Shown here one piece after another: positions 16,700 through 25,459 of a stretch of 64,000 bases of DNA. Where the stretch lies: the NCBI GenBank assembly GCA_965249175.1, contig OZ252227.1, positions 248,001-312,000 on the forward strand. Reading direction: 5' to 3'. Within the stretch, counting starts at the first letter, position 1; each line of letters starts with the position of its first letter. The position numbers and the translations under genes are program-made. The stretch is from CAZYFH01 sp965249175. GTDB taxonomy: Bacteria; Acidobacteriota; Vicinamibacteria; Vicinamibacterales; UBA8438. Under the pieces are notes generated by a model. It was not told the DNA's origin and ran no database searches. It saw nothing but the letters and a program-made list of their open reading frames with translations.

Positions 16700-17668
16700 C
16701 TATTGGCCATCCTCTCGCCGCACGTTGTAGGTCGCGGCGCGCTCGACAGCCGCCGCGTTCTCGATCAGCTGCAACCGGCGCTCGGGCCCGGTCGCGATCT
16801 CCCCGGCGTCGCCGATCCGTCCGTCGCGCGCGAGCTGCGCCATCGCGCGGTCCATAGCGCCGATGGCGATCGCCCCCATGGCCCCGACGAAGAGGATGCT
16901 CACCCGGTTCTCGCGCGCGTCGCGGACCGATGGCGCGCCGGTCAGGATCGGGCGTCCGGCCATCTCGACCGCTCGCGGACACTGGTCGAGTGGAATGCCC
17001 GGGACGAAGATGACATCGCCCCCCTCGGCGGCGTACAGCGCGACCCGCTCGAGCGCCTCGTCCAGCGGGCCACCGTCGGCCACGACATCGCTGCGGACGA
17101 GCAGCACCAGATTGGCGTCGCGTCGGGCATCGACCGCCGCATGTACCTTGTCGACCATCGCCTCCCGGCTGGTGATCTTCCCCTCGTCGTAGCCGGCGAG
17201 GTGCTTCGCGCCGTAGAGATCCTCGATCATGACGCACGCGGCGCCGGCCTTCTCCATCCGCTGGACCGTGCGGTAGACGTTCAGCGGGTTCCCGCCGCCG
17301 TCATCGGCGTCCGCGATGATCGGGACATCGGTGGCGTTGGCGGTCCGATCGCAGAACTCCACCAGATCGTCCATCGTGATCATGCCGAAATCGCCAAACC
17401 CGTACTTGCTGAGCGAGAGGGAGCTGCCGCCGGTCATGACGATCTCGAAGCCATGCAGGGCGGCAAGCTTGGCGGTCGCGACGTCGCCGCAGTTGACACA
17501 GCGGCTCGGCTCGGATCGTCGGAGGAGCTCGCGGAACCGCGCGCCCGGCGTCGTCTCCGTGGGGGCCTGCGCCGCGATCCCGGCCCCCAGTGTCTGACCG
17601 AGCACGCCCCCGGCGGCGAGTCCCGCGCCCTGGAGAAACCGACGACGCGTCTTCGCGTTCGTGAGCAT
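16700..17668 (-). CDS. Isocitrate lyase/PEP mutase-family protein with Tat signal
   Basis: 322 residues from ATG 17668. N-terminal KTRRRFLQGAGLAAGG is a twin-arginine signal, unusual for this normally cytoplasmic superfamily. The (beta/alpha)8 barrel shows FEIVMTGGSSLSLSKYG, VPIIADADDGGGNPLNVYRT, VMIEDLYGAKHL, LLVRSDVV and FVPGIP. The usual active-site KKCGH(F/L) loop of lyases is not present; GAKHLAGYDEGKI takes its position, so C-C or C-P lyase chemistry on a small keto or hydroxy acid is only inferred. Confidence 0.82.
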   Translation of the reverse strand: MLTNAKTRRRFLQGAGLAAGGVLGQTLGAGIAAQAPTETTPGARFRELLRRSEPSRCVNCGDVATAKLAALHGFEIVMTGGSSLSLSKYGFGDFGMITMDDLVEFCDRTANATDVPIIADADDGGGNPLNVYRTVQRMEKAGAACVMIEDLYGAKHLAGYDEGKITSREAMVDKVHAAVDARRDANLVLLVRSDVVADGGPLDEALERVALYAAEGGDVIFVPGIPLDQCPRAVEMAGRPILTGAPSVRDARENRVSILFVGAMGAIAIGAMDRAMAQLARDGRIGDAGEIATGPERRLQLIENAAAVERAATYNVRREDGQ

Positions 17669-17769
17669 GTCCACCTCCCTCGAGCGTGTCCGTTGTATCA
17701 CCACGTCCCCCGTGTCGCAACGGCTGGCGCGATCGTCCGTTCACGTAGAATCGATTAGAGGAGGCCGTC

Positions 17770-19059
17770 ATCCCGCTGGAAACGGGCACGCCAGTCGCCA
17801 ATCGCCGCTATGTCGTCATCCTCGCGCTGGTGGCTGCCGCCATCCTCGCGGTCGGGACGCTGTTGCGGCCACCACCGGCGGCCGACACACCCACGCCACC
17901 CGGGCCGTCGCAGGCGGAACTCAGAGGGCTGGCGCGACTCGCACAGCGGCGCTCGCTCGAGAGCATGGCCCAGTACTTCGCCACGGTCGCGGGCGATCTC
18001 GAGACCGCGGTTGTTGGTGTACGCGGCCTCGGGCGCAGCGGCATTGTCTGGGAGCCAGGGCTCGTCGTGACGACAAGGCTCGAGCCGCGTTTCCCGGACG
18101 CGACCACCGTGTCGAATACCACCGGCGAGCTCGGCGTAGCCACCGTCGGTAGCGGTCCGCATCTCCCGTTGGCCACCCTGCGTGTACCGGAGGCCGGCGG
18201 GTTCGTGCCAGCCACGCGCGGCGCGACCACCCAGCTCGCCGCAGGTGACTGGATGCTCTTCGTCTCCAACCGCGGCCGCCGCGGCTTCACACCGGCGACC
18301 TATCTGGCGACGTCGGAGCTTCGGTGCGCCGGGCAAGTGGTGGGCGATGTGGCGACGAGCATCACGCTGGCCGCCGAGCTAGCGGGGGCGGGCCTCTTCG
18401 ACCTCGACGGCGGGTTGCTGGCGGTGGTTCTGGCCTGCGACGAGCGCTATGCGGCCGTGCCCGTGGGCGACGTGGACCTGCTGGTGCGCCGGGCGGCGAC
18501 ACTGCACAGCCGGCTCGCGCACCGATACGGGATGGGGCTGACCGATCCGACGCCAGCGGAACGAGCCCACCTCCACGCCCCGACCGGCGTGCTCGTGCGA
18601 GAGGTCTGGACCGGCTACCTGGCCGATGCATCCGGCATCCGGCCAGGCGACGTCATCGTGGCCATCAACGCGGAGCCCATCGTGGCAGTCGACCAGCTCG
18701 GCCCACTCGTCGATCCAGGCGAGTTCGACGCGTTCGACGTCGCCGTTCGACGTGGCGACGACATTCTGGCTGTGCGGGTGCCGTCCGACCCGCGCGCATT
18801 CGTCGGTTGGCAGGCGAACGAGGCCAGTGACGGGCTGGTGTGGGACGACACGTCCAGTCGGCATCGCATCGACTCGGTGATTCCCGGAACGGCTGCCGAT
18901 CGCGCCGGCCTGCGCGCGGGCGACAGGCTGGTGCGAGTCGACCACGCCGTGCCCGACGATCTGGCGGCGGTGCGGGCGGCCCTGGCGTCGACCCGCGAGG
19001 CGCCAGTGCTGCTCGAGCTGGAGCGTGCCGGCCGGCGCTGGGCCGTTGTGCTGCCCTAA
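17770..19059 (+). CDS. HtrA-like protein with two PDZ domains, protease site degenerate
   Basis: About 429 residues. Membrane anchor YVVILALVAAAILAVGTLL near residues 14-32, then a trypsin-like domain, PDZ1 (about 255-335, with GVLVREVWTGYLADASGIRPGD) and PDZ2 (about 350-429, with DSVIPGTAADRAGLRAGD). The catalytic triad looks lost: VVTTRLEP stands where HtrA has TNAHV, and FDLDGGLLAV where it has GNSGGPL. No ATG, GTG or TTG lies between the in-frame stop at 17746 and GTG 17830; a strong AGAGGAGG ends five bases before ATC 17770, taken here as start. GTG 17830 would cut the anchor. Confidence 0.7.
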   Translation: MPLETGTPVANRRYVVILALVAAAILAVGTLLRPPPAADTPTPPGPSQAELRGLARLAQRRSLESMAQYFATVAGDLETAVVGVRGLGRSGIVWEPGLVVTTRLEPRFPDATTVSNTTGELGVATVGSGPHLPLATLRVPEAGGFVPATRGATTQLAAGDWMLFVSNRGRRGFTPATYLATSELRCAGQVVGDVATSITLAAELAGAGLFDLDGGLLAVVLACDERYAAVPVGDVDLLVRRAATLHSRLAHRYGMGLTDPTPAERAHLHAPTGVLVREVWTGYLADASGIRPGDVIVAINAEPIVAVDQLGPLVDPGEFDAFDVAVRRGDDILAVRVPSDPRAFVGWQANEASDGLVWDDTSSRHRIDSVIPGTAADRAGLRAGDRLVRVDHAVPDDLAAVRAALASTREAPVLLELERAGRRWAVVLP

Positions 19060-19065
19060 ACCGTA

Positions 19066-20283
19066 ATGGACGAGCTCACGTCGCTCGGCCTCATCCTGCT
19101 GCTCGCGCTGCTCGCCGGGCACCTCGTGAAATACGTGCGCGTCCCCGAGGTGACCGGCTACATCCTCGCAGGCGTCGCGCTCGGACCGTCCGTGCTGGGC
19201 TGGGTCTCCGCGGACAACCTCCTCGCGCTCCAGGTCATCAGCGAGATTGCCCTCGGTCTCATTCTGTTCTCGATCGGATCGGTATTCGAGTTCTCCCGGT
19301 TTCGCCGGCTGGGCCGACAGATCCTCTATCTCACCCTGATCGAATCGGTCCTCGCGTCGGCACTCGTGACCGCGGGGGTGCTCATCATCGGCCAGCCCTG
19401 GCAGGTTGCATTCCTGCTCGGCGCGATCGCCATCGCGACCGCCCCCGCGTCGACACTGATGGTGATTCGCGAATGTGATAGCCAGGGCCCGCTGACCGAG
19501 AACCTGCTCGGCATCATCGCCGTCAACAACCTGTTCTGCATCGCTGCCTACAGCCTGGTCGCCGCACTCATCGATCTGTCTGCCGGTCTCGGCGCGGCGT
19601 CGTTGGCCGAGACCGTCTACCGCGCGCTCTTTCCGCTCGTGTGGCAGCTCGTCGGATCGGCAGCCCTCGGCTTTCTCGTCGGCTTGATGCTGGCCGCGTG
19701 GTCGACGCGGGTCACGGAAACAGGGGAGATGTTGATTCTGTTGGCCGGCTCGATCTTGCTCTGTGTCGGCGTGTCGCGTTGGCTCGACCTGTCGCCGCTC
19801 GTCGCCAGCCTGGCTGTCGGCGCGACGATGGTCAACCTGTCGGCGCGGAGCGGCCGTCTCTTCGAGACGCTGGCCGGCACCGACCCGCCGTTCTACGCCA
19901 TCTTCTTCGTGATCGCCGGTGCCGATCTCGACCTAACGCTCGTGCAGTCGATGGGTCTGATCGGGCTGGTGTATGTGGGCGGCCGCGCCGTCGGCAAGTT
20001 CGCCGGGGCCATCGCCGGGGCCCGGTGGCTGCGACTCGAATCCAACGTTCAGCGCTTCCTCGGGTTCGGGCTGCTGGCGCAAGCGGGTCTCGCCGTCGGC
20101 CTGACGCTGGCCGTCAGCCAGCGCTTCGACGCCTACGCGCCGATCGTGTCGACCGTGGTGCTTGCCGGCGTCGGGATCTACGAGATGGTCGGGCCGATCA
20201 GCACCCGGTTCGCCCTGGTGCGCGCCGGGGAGGCCGGGATGCACGTGCCCGCGACCGACGCGGGGCTGGAATCGCAGCTATAG
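19066..20283 (+). CDS. CPA2-family cation/proton antiporter (KefB-like)
   Basis: 405 residues with about twelve transmembrane segments. Family signs: LVKYVRVPEVTGYILAGVALGP, SEIALGLILFSIGSVFEF, and AIAIATAPASTLMVIRE with the membrane-embedded motif. No C-terminal RCK/TrkA domain is present, unlike KefB/C, so gating by nucleotide is not expected. It follows the PDZ protein by 6 bases, suggesting co-transcription and possibly regulation by that inactive protease-like partner (inference). Confidence 0.9.
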   Translation: MDELTSLGLILLLALLAGHLVKYVRVPEVTGYILAGVALGPSVLGWVSADNLLALQVISEIALGLILFSIGSVFEFSRFRRLGRQILYLTLIESVLASALVTAGVLIIGQPWQVAFLLGAIAIATAPASTLMVIRECDSQGPLTENLLGIIAVNNLFCIAAYSLVAALIDLSAGLGAASLAETVYRALFPLVWQLVGSAALGFLVGLMLAAWSTRVTETGEMLILLAGSILLCVGVSRWLDLSPLVASLAVGATMVNLSARSGRLFETLAGTDPPFYAIFFVIAGADLDLTLVQSMGLIGLVYVGGRAVGKFAGAIAGARWLRLESNVQRFLGFGLLAQAGLAVGLTLAVSQRFDAYAPIVSTVVLAGVGIYEMVGPISTRFALVRAGEAGMHVPATDAGLESQL

Positions 20284-20297
20284 CTGCCGACCCTCGA

Positions 20298-21074
20298 CTA
20301 CGGCTGCACGATCTCGATGTTGACGCCGTCGGGACCCTCCACGAAGGAGATCATCATCTCTTCGCCGAGAGGGTTAGTGAACGGGCGCGGCTCCATCGTA
20401 AATGCCACTCCCTTCCCCTTGATTGCCTCGGCGGCCGCAGGTAGGTCCGGGAACTCCCAGCCGAGGTGATCGAAGGCCCGGCCGGCGGTCGGAGCCAACT
20501 CGCCCTCGTGCCGAGTCACGAGCAGCCAGACCGGGCCGTAACGGAGCCCACCGATCCGTCCCTTCAGGCGGTCACGCGTACCGCCGAAGATGCTCTCGTA
20601 CCACGCCAGCGTGCCGTCGGGATCGGGCGACCGCAGATGGAGGTGATGAAAGCCGACCCATTCGTGGTCTTCGACCACTTCGATCTTGGTGCCCCACGGA
20701 TCCTCGACGAAGGCCAGCTTGAAGAGGCCGTCGATCTCCCGCATCGGCTCGACGATCGTGACGCCCGCCGCTTCGTAGGAGCGCATCTTGGCGCCGAGGT
20801 TGCGGAACGAGAACCCGATGTGGTCTACGCCGCTCCCGACGCTCGGGCCGTCGACCGCATCGCGGTCGAAGAAGATGATGAGGGTGCCTCCCGCCGCGCA
20901 CGCGTTGGCGCGGCCGTAGTCGGTGCACCCCATGTGGGTCATGTACCACTGCTTCGCTTTGGCGGCGTCGGTCGTGGTGAGGTGGATGTGATGGTAGTCA
21001 GCGGCGCGCACCGCGGACGGCGAGCCAAGCGCCGCGATGACGGCGGCGAGCAGGACGAACGTTTTCGCGGTCAT
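20298..21074 (-). CDS. Exported VOC/glyoxalase-fold protein
   Basis: 258 residues with a signal peptide (FVLLAAVIAALGSPSAVRA). Two VOC modules: the first begins YHHIHLTTTDAAKAKQWY and the second GFHHLHLRSPDPDGTLAWYES, each with a metal-binding His near its start, plus EVVEDHEW and NIEIVQP with terminal acidic ligands. Family members are glyoxalases, dioxygenases or resistance proteins; the substrate is unknown and export is unusual. The gene below it (21088-21858) is upstream on the same strand, 13 bases apart. Confidence 0.85.
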   Translation of the reverse strand: MTAKTFVLLAAVIAALGSPSAVRAADYHHIHLTTTDAAKAKQWYMTHMGCTDYGRANACAAGGTLIIFFDRDAVDGPSVGSGVDHIGFSFRNLGAKMRSYEAAGVTIVEPMREIDGLFKLAFVEDPWGTKIEVVEDHEWVGFHHLHLRSPDPDGTLAWYESIFGGTRDRLKGRIGGLRYGPVWLLVTRHEGELAPTAGRAFDHLGWEFPDLPAAAEAIKGKGVAFTMEPRPFTNPLGEEMMISFVEGPDGVNIEIVQP

Positions 21075-21087
21075 GGCATACCTTCCT

Positions 21088-21858
21088 TCAGTCTTCGGGG
21101 AGTCCCGGGATCGACGGCATCTGCATCTGCTCGTAGTCGGACGGCGGGTCGAACGTGTCGGCCGGCAGTCCTCCCGGCTCCATGCTCTGCAGCGTGATGG
21201 TCGTCGGCTGCCCGTCGGCGTCGATGTTCATCCTGACGACGCGCCCGTTCGGCAGCCCCTGCGCCCGCGCTAGCCCCTGGTAGCGCAGGAACTGCTGGGC
21301 GCCGGCTGCACCGCCGCCCGCGGTCGGCATCCGCAGCGCGTCGGCAGCCTCCGCGACCCGCTGGCTGATCTCGAAGAGCCCGAACTCGATGTCGGTCGTC
21401 ATCCAGAAGGTCGTGGCCTGGTCCGCGCCCGTCATGCGCACCTCGAACGCGTCCCAGTCGCCGACCGTCGCCGTCTGGCCGGTTTCCTCGAAAGCCAGCG
21501 CCGCGACACCGAAATCGACCTGCTCGTTGCCGCCCCCGGCGCCGGGCATCCGCTGGAGCATCTGCTGCATCATCTTTAGCTGATCCGGTCCCCATTCGAT
21601 GTATCGCCGATCCGCGTGCTGGACCATCAGCATCCGCGGGCTATCTCCGCTGAACCAGACCACTGACATGCCCTGGTCGAGATCCATCCGCATGCGGTCG
21701 GGGCCCAGGAAATAGTCCATCGTCATGGCAGGCTGACCGCCGGACTCGATCTGGATGACCGCCGCAAGCTCGTCCTGTGCGGCGGCGGGCGCAGGGTCGA
21801 ACACGCTGACCGCGACGGTGGCGAAGACCGCTGCTAGGTATCGCATCTGCGATCGCAT
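21088..21858 (-). CDS. Exported protein, DUF4412-like
   Basis: 256 residues from ATG 21858 (MRSQMRYLAAV), with a signal peptide ending APAAAQ. The mature part repeats short beta-strand motifs: MTMDYFLGPDRMRMDL, MLMVQHADRRYIEWG, FWMTTDIEFGLFE, and a C-terminal PPSDYEQMQMPSIPG. The strand pattern and Met-rich linker (QLKMMQQMLQRMPG) resemble DUF4412-type periplasmic proteins; function unknown. A longer frame upstream runs opposite other genes and is rejected. Probably in one operon with the VOC protein. Confidence 0.75.
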   Translation of the reverse strand: MRSQMRYLAAVFATVAVSVFDPAPAAAQDELAAVIQIESGGQPAMTMDYFLGPDRMRMDLDQGMSVVWFSGDSPRMLMVQHADRRYIEWGPDQLKMMQQMLQRMPGAGGGNEQVDFGVAALAFEETGQTATVGDWDAFEVRMTGADQATTFWMTTDIEFGLFEISQRVAEAADALRMPTAGGGAAGAQQFLRYQGLARAQGLPNGRVVRMNIDADGQPTTITLQSMEPGGLPADTFDPPSDYEQMQMPSIPGLPED

Positions 21859-21944
21859 TTGTCCCTTTCCACCCGAGGCGCTGGGGAAGCACGCCGACGA
21901 GAACGCCTGCATTATAGCGTCCCATTTGCCCTCCGGGCCGCGCG

Positions 21945-23753
21945 TCAGCTGCCGTCGTTGGCCAGACCGATCCGTCTCAAGAGCCTCGTGAAGCGCTCGT
22001 CGGCGCGTAGCCACGTGAAGCGAGGATCGGCGGCCAGATCGACGAGCCCGAGTGCCCGTTCGTCGCACGCTCGGTCGAGCGCTGCAAAGGCCGCGTGGCC
22101 CTCGCGTAGTCCCGCGTGGACGACCGCCACCCAGTATGGCGATACGTAGCGCTGGCGCCGCTCCTCGAGGAGCTCAGCCAGCACGGCGCGCGCGTCGTCC
22201 GGCTGCCCGACGGCAGCGAGGCCATTCGCGAGCCACGCGAGACTCGCCGGCCGTCGGTCCTCGAGCTGCGCGGCACGCTCGAGCTCACGAACGGCGGGCA
22301 CGCACTCGTCCATCTCGAGATGGATGACGCCGGACAGGCGATGGGCCAGTGCGAACTCCGGGTCGAGGTCGAGCACGTGCCGGCACGCGGCCAGCGCCTC
22401 GTCGTTGTGGCCGGAGACATAGAGCACCCATGCGTGCGTCGTATTGACGATCAGACAGTAGGGGTCGAGCTCGGCCGCGCGCCGCGACTCGGCGACGGCG
22501 GCGTCGTGTCGACTCATGCCGGCCAGAAACCGCGCGTAGCCCCGGTGCCCAGCCTCGCAATTCGGGCTGAGCTCGACGGCCCGCCGGTAATCTGCTTCCG
22601 CACCGGCCCAGTTCCAGTCGAGTACGTGGCGTACCGAGGCTCGCGCGAGATAGGCCCACGTCAGCTGCGGGTCTAGCTCGAGCGCGCGTTCCGCGTCCGT
22701 CCGAGCGGCCTCGAGCCCGTCGTTCCCTGATGGATTGCCTTCCTCGACCATCCAGCTGCGTGCCCGTGCGCGTGCGGCGTACGCCCGGCCGAACGTCGGG
22801 TCGAGCTCGATCGCCTGTCCATAGCACCCGATGGCCCTGCTCGCGCTGGCGGTTGCGCCAGCGCCGCTCATTCCCCACTTGGCCCAATGGAAGCGACCCT
22901 TGAGGTAGGCCTGGTAGGCCTCCGCGGAACAGGCGCCGTGTCGTGTGCGGCCCGCGCGCTGTTCGGGCAACAGCTCGACCGCCAATGCGTCGGCAACGTG
23001 CCCGGCGACATCGGACTGGATCGCGAAACAGTCGTCGAGACGGCGCTCGTACGTCTCCGCCCAGACTTGCGTTTGATCGTCGGCGTCGATGAGCTGGACC
23101 GCGATGCGGACGCGCTCGCCGCTACGACGCACGCTCCCTTCGATCACGTGCGTCACGCGCAGCTCGCGCGCGATCTGGTCGATGCCGTAGCCCAACGCAT
23201 GCACCCGTTGCGCCGAGGTGCGGGCGATCACGCCGAGGCGGTCGGGACGAATGCGGCCGAGTCGCGCAATCATTTCCTCGGTGATCCCGTCGCTGAAATA
23301 CGCCTGTGACGGGTCGCCGCTGAGGTTGGCGAAGGGGAGTACCGCGAGCCGGGTCCGTCGGTTGTCCGTCGCTGCCTCCGCCGACTCGCCCGAGTGCTCG
23401 ACCGCGAGCGGGGAGGGGCGGACGTCATCGCCGACCACGCCGACCGGTGCAATAAGGCGGTAGCCATGCCTGGGTCGGGTTTCGATGTAGCGAGGGTTCC
23501 CGGCCGAGTCCCCGAGCGCCGCTCGCAGCCGTTTGATGGCGGCATTGAGGCCGTGCTCGAAATCGACAAAAGTTCCGTCTGGCCACAACTTGTGCCGGAG
23601 GCGCGCACGCGTGACCACCGCTCCAGGATGTTCGAGCAGCAGCGTGAGGACCTCGAACGGCTGATCCTGGACGTGGACCCTTACCCCCTGCTTGCGGAGT
23701 TCACGGGTGTCGAGGTCGACGTCGAAGACGCCGAGGCGGAGCACGCCCGTCAC
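21945..23753 (-). CDS. Winged-helix (OmpR/CadC-type) regulator with TolB-like and TPR domains
   Basis: 602 residues from GTG 23753, preceded by GAGGGGCGAG. Residues 1-100: OmpR-type winged helix (LTLLLEHPGAVVTR, FEHGLNAAIKRLR, YIETRPRHGYRLI). About 130-290: TolB-like segment (LAVLPFANLSGDP, YFSDGITEEMIARLGRI, VTHVIEGSVRRSGERVRI). About 300-602: TPR-like helices (AEAYQAYLKGRFHWAKW, AIELDPTFGRAYAAR, ALELDPQLTWAYLARA). No transmembrane segment was seen, unlike CadC. Likely a cytoplasmic transcription factor sensing through the TPRs; targets unknown. It is divergent from the MocR gene. Confidence 0.88.
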   Translation of the reverse strand: MTGVLRLGVFDVDLDTRELRKQGVRVHVQDQPFEVLTLLLEHPGAVVTRARLRHKLWPDGTFVDFEHGLNAAIKRLRAALGDSAGNPRYIETRPRHGYRLIAPVGVVGDDVRPSPLAVEHSGESAEAATDNRRTRLAVLPFANLSGDPSQAYFSDGITEEMIARLGRIRPDRLGVIARTSAQRVHALGYGIDQIARELRVTHVIEGSVRRSGERVRIAVQLIDADDQTQVWAETYERRLDDCFAIQSDVAGHVADALAVELLPEQRAGRTRHGACSAEAYQAYLKGRFHWAKWGMSGAGATASASRAIGCYGQAIELDPTFGRAYAARARARSWMVEEGNPSGNDGLEAARTDAERALELDPQLTWAYLARASVRHVLDWNWAGAEADYRRAVELSPNCEAGHRGYARFLAGMSRHDAAVAESRRAAELDPYCLIVNTTHAWVLYVSGHNDEALAACRHVLDLDPEFALAHRLSGVIHLEMDECVPAVRELERAAQLEDRRPASLAWLANGLAAVGQPDDARAVLAELLEERRQRYVSPYWVAVVHAGLREGHAAFAALDRACDERALGLVDLAADPRFTWLRADERFTRLLRRIGLANDGS

Positions 23754-23816
23754 GCGGATCTCGCCCCTCGCGCGGCACCGATGGACCGTCTGTGTTTCTG
23801 GGTCAACCGCGGAGCT

Positions 23817-23832
23817 ATTGTACGCATACAAT
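23817..23832. promoter_or_regulatory. Operator-like dyad ATTGT-N6-ACAAT, site 1
   Basis: ATTGTACGCATACAAT, perfect 5 bp arms around six bases, between the two divergent regulator genes. The same arms and spacing recur at 23905-23920. Likely a binding site of the MocR (GntR-type) protein encoded alongside. Confidence 0.55.
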
Positions 23833-23904
23833 GTGTCGAATAGAACGCATTGAAGGAAGTGATGTAGTAAGTTAATATCGCGTCGTGACGCTGTCAATGT
23901 GAGT

Positions 23905-23920
23905 ATTGTTGTATGACAAT
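23905..23920. promoter_or_regulatory. Operator-like dyad ATTGT-N6-ACAAT, site 2
   Basis: ATTGTTGTATGACAAT. It overlaps the ATG of the mocR-like gene at 23913, so binding there would block its transcription or translation start; autorepression is the simplest reading. Confidence 0.55.
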
Positions 23921-25301
23921 ATGGGTCCCTAGTCTGGCCGGCCATGACGGTCCGATCTATCAGGCGATCGCCGACGAGCTCGCCAGCGACGTCGAGAGCG
24001 GCACGCTCGCTCCCGGCGCAAGGCTTCCAGCGCAGCGCGACCTGGCTCATGAGCTTGGGCTGACCGTTACGACGGTCACCCGCGGCTACGCGGAGGCCCG
24101 ACGTCGCGGGTTGATCAACAGCCACGTCGGTCGCGGCAGCTTCGTCCGTCGCCCGGCGCCGTTGCCGCATCAGCTCCACGACCTCGAGGCGCACGACGGC
24201 CACATCGACTGCAGCGTTAGCGCGCTGTTGCCGACGGCTCACGCCGACGAGATCGCGGCTCGGTTCCGCCAGCCGCCCACCCTCGACCCGATGCGGCGTG
24301 TCGGCTATCAGCCATGGGTGGGCACCAGCCGCGACCGCGCTGCCGGCGCTGCCTGGATTGGTCGTACCGGGCTCGACGTCTCTCCAGATCGCGTGCTGGT
24401 GACCGCCGGCGCTCAGCACGCGATGCAGGTCGCCTTCGCGACCTTGCTGACGCCAGGCGATCTCGTTGTGACCGAGGAGCTGACCTACGGCGGTCTGGCG
24501 GCAGTGGCTGCGTATCTGCGAGTTCGAGTCGAAGGGCTCCCGATGGACGACGAGGGGCTCCGGCCGGACGCGCTCGACAACGCGTGCCGTCGGGATCACC
24601 CGAAGCTGCTTTATTGCGTCCCGAGCGCGCAGAACCCGACCGGGGCGGTCATGTCCGCGGCCCGCCGGCGCGAGGTCGCGCGGGTGGCGGCTGCCCACGA
24701 CCTGGTGATTGTCGAAGATGACAGCTACGGGTTGTTCGTCGACGGGGCGAAGCCGCTGGCAGCCTACGGTCCGTCGCGTGCCTACTACATCACCAGCACA
24801 TCGAAGACGCTGATTCCGGCTCTGCGGATCGGATACCTGGTCGCCCCACCCGGTCCACCGGATATGGTGCAACCGCTCGTTCCTGCGATGTTTGCGACCG
24901 TCGTCATGGCCTCCCCGATCACGGCCGAGATTGCCAGTGATTGGATCGACGGAGGCCTTGCCGACCGCATTCTCGCGTGGAAGCGCGACGAGGCGGCGGC
25001 GCGCAACCGGCTGGCGCGCACCGTGCTCGGTGCGTTTGATCTGTCGGGGCATGAGGCCGCACCCCATGTGTTGCTTCGCTTGCCCGCACCATGGCGCGCC
25101 GAGGATTTCGAAGCCCAGGCGCGGCGCCAGGGCGTCCTGGTCGATGCGGCCGGAAAGTTCGCCGTCGGGCGTGCTCCGACCCCGCGGGCAATTAGAGTTG
25201 CGCTCGGCATGCCGCCCACACGTGCGGTGCTCGAGCGCGGCCTGCGCGTGCTGGCCGACATCCTTGCCGGCTCACCGGCCTCGGGCAATCCCATCGTCTA
25301 G
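23913..25301 (+). CDS. MocR-type regulator (GntR winged helix plus aminotransferase fold)
   Basis: 462 residues. N-terminal GntR helix-turn-helix: IADELASDVESGTLAPGARL, QRDLAHELGLTVTTVTRGYAE, SHVGRGSFV. From about residue 100 a fold-type I aminotransferase domain: VTAGAQHAMQVAF, CVPSAQNPTGAVM, VEDDSYGLF and TSTSKTLIPALRIGYLV with the PLP lysine in TSK. MocR proteins sense PLP or amino-compounds and often activate or repress neighbouring genes. No obvious PLP or GABA gene is adjacent. Two ATTGT-N6-ACAAT sites lie in and just before its start. Confidence 0.92.
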   Translation: MTIWVPSLAGHDGPIYQAIADELASDVESGTLAPGARLPAQRDLAHELGLTVTTVTRGYAEARRRGLINSHVGRGSFVRRPAPLPHQLHDLEAHDGHIDCSVSALLPTAHADEIAARFRQPPTLDPMRRVGYQPWVGTSRDRAAGAAWIGRTGLDVSPDRVLVTAGAQHAMQVAFATLLTPGDLVVTEELTYGGLAAVAAYLRVRVEGLPMDDEGLRPDALDNACRRDHPKLLYCVPSAQNPTGAVMSAARRREVARVAAAHDLVIVEDDSYGLFVDGAKPLAAYGPSRAYYITSTSKTLIPALRIGYLVAPPGPPDMVQPLVPAMFATVVMASPITAEIASDWIDGGLADRILAWKRDEAAARNRLARTVLGAFDLSGHEAAPHVLLRLPAPWRAEDFEAQARRQGVLVDAAGKFAVGRAPTPRAIRVALGMPPTRAVLERGLRVLADILAGSPASGNPIV

Positions 25302-25459
25302 GTCCGGTGGCTTCACAACTCCTTCCCCTGGCGCGCGTTCGGCGGTCATAGACCCGTCATCTTCTCGCTCTCTCCCCGTCATTGAGGCACCTCTTCGCGG
25401 AGCCCACACTCGGGTTCGGGTGGTCGCGCGTCTGCGTCGCCCGGACCGAGGTGACAGCT

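Noticed and set aside
23754..25067. Upstream extension of the winged-helix regulator to 1040 residues
   Set aside because: The extension lies opposite the MocR gene and has no domain; GTG 23753 with a ribosome-binding site fits the winged-helix start.
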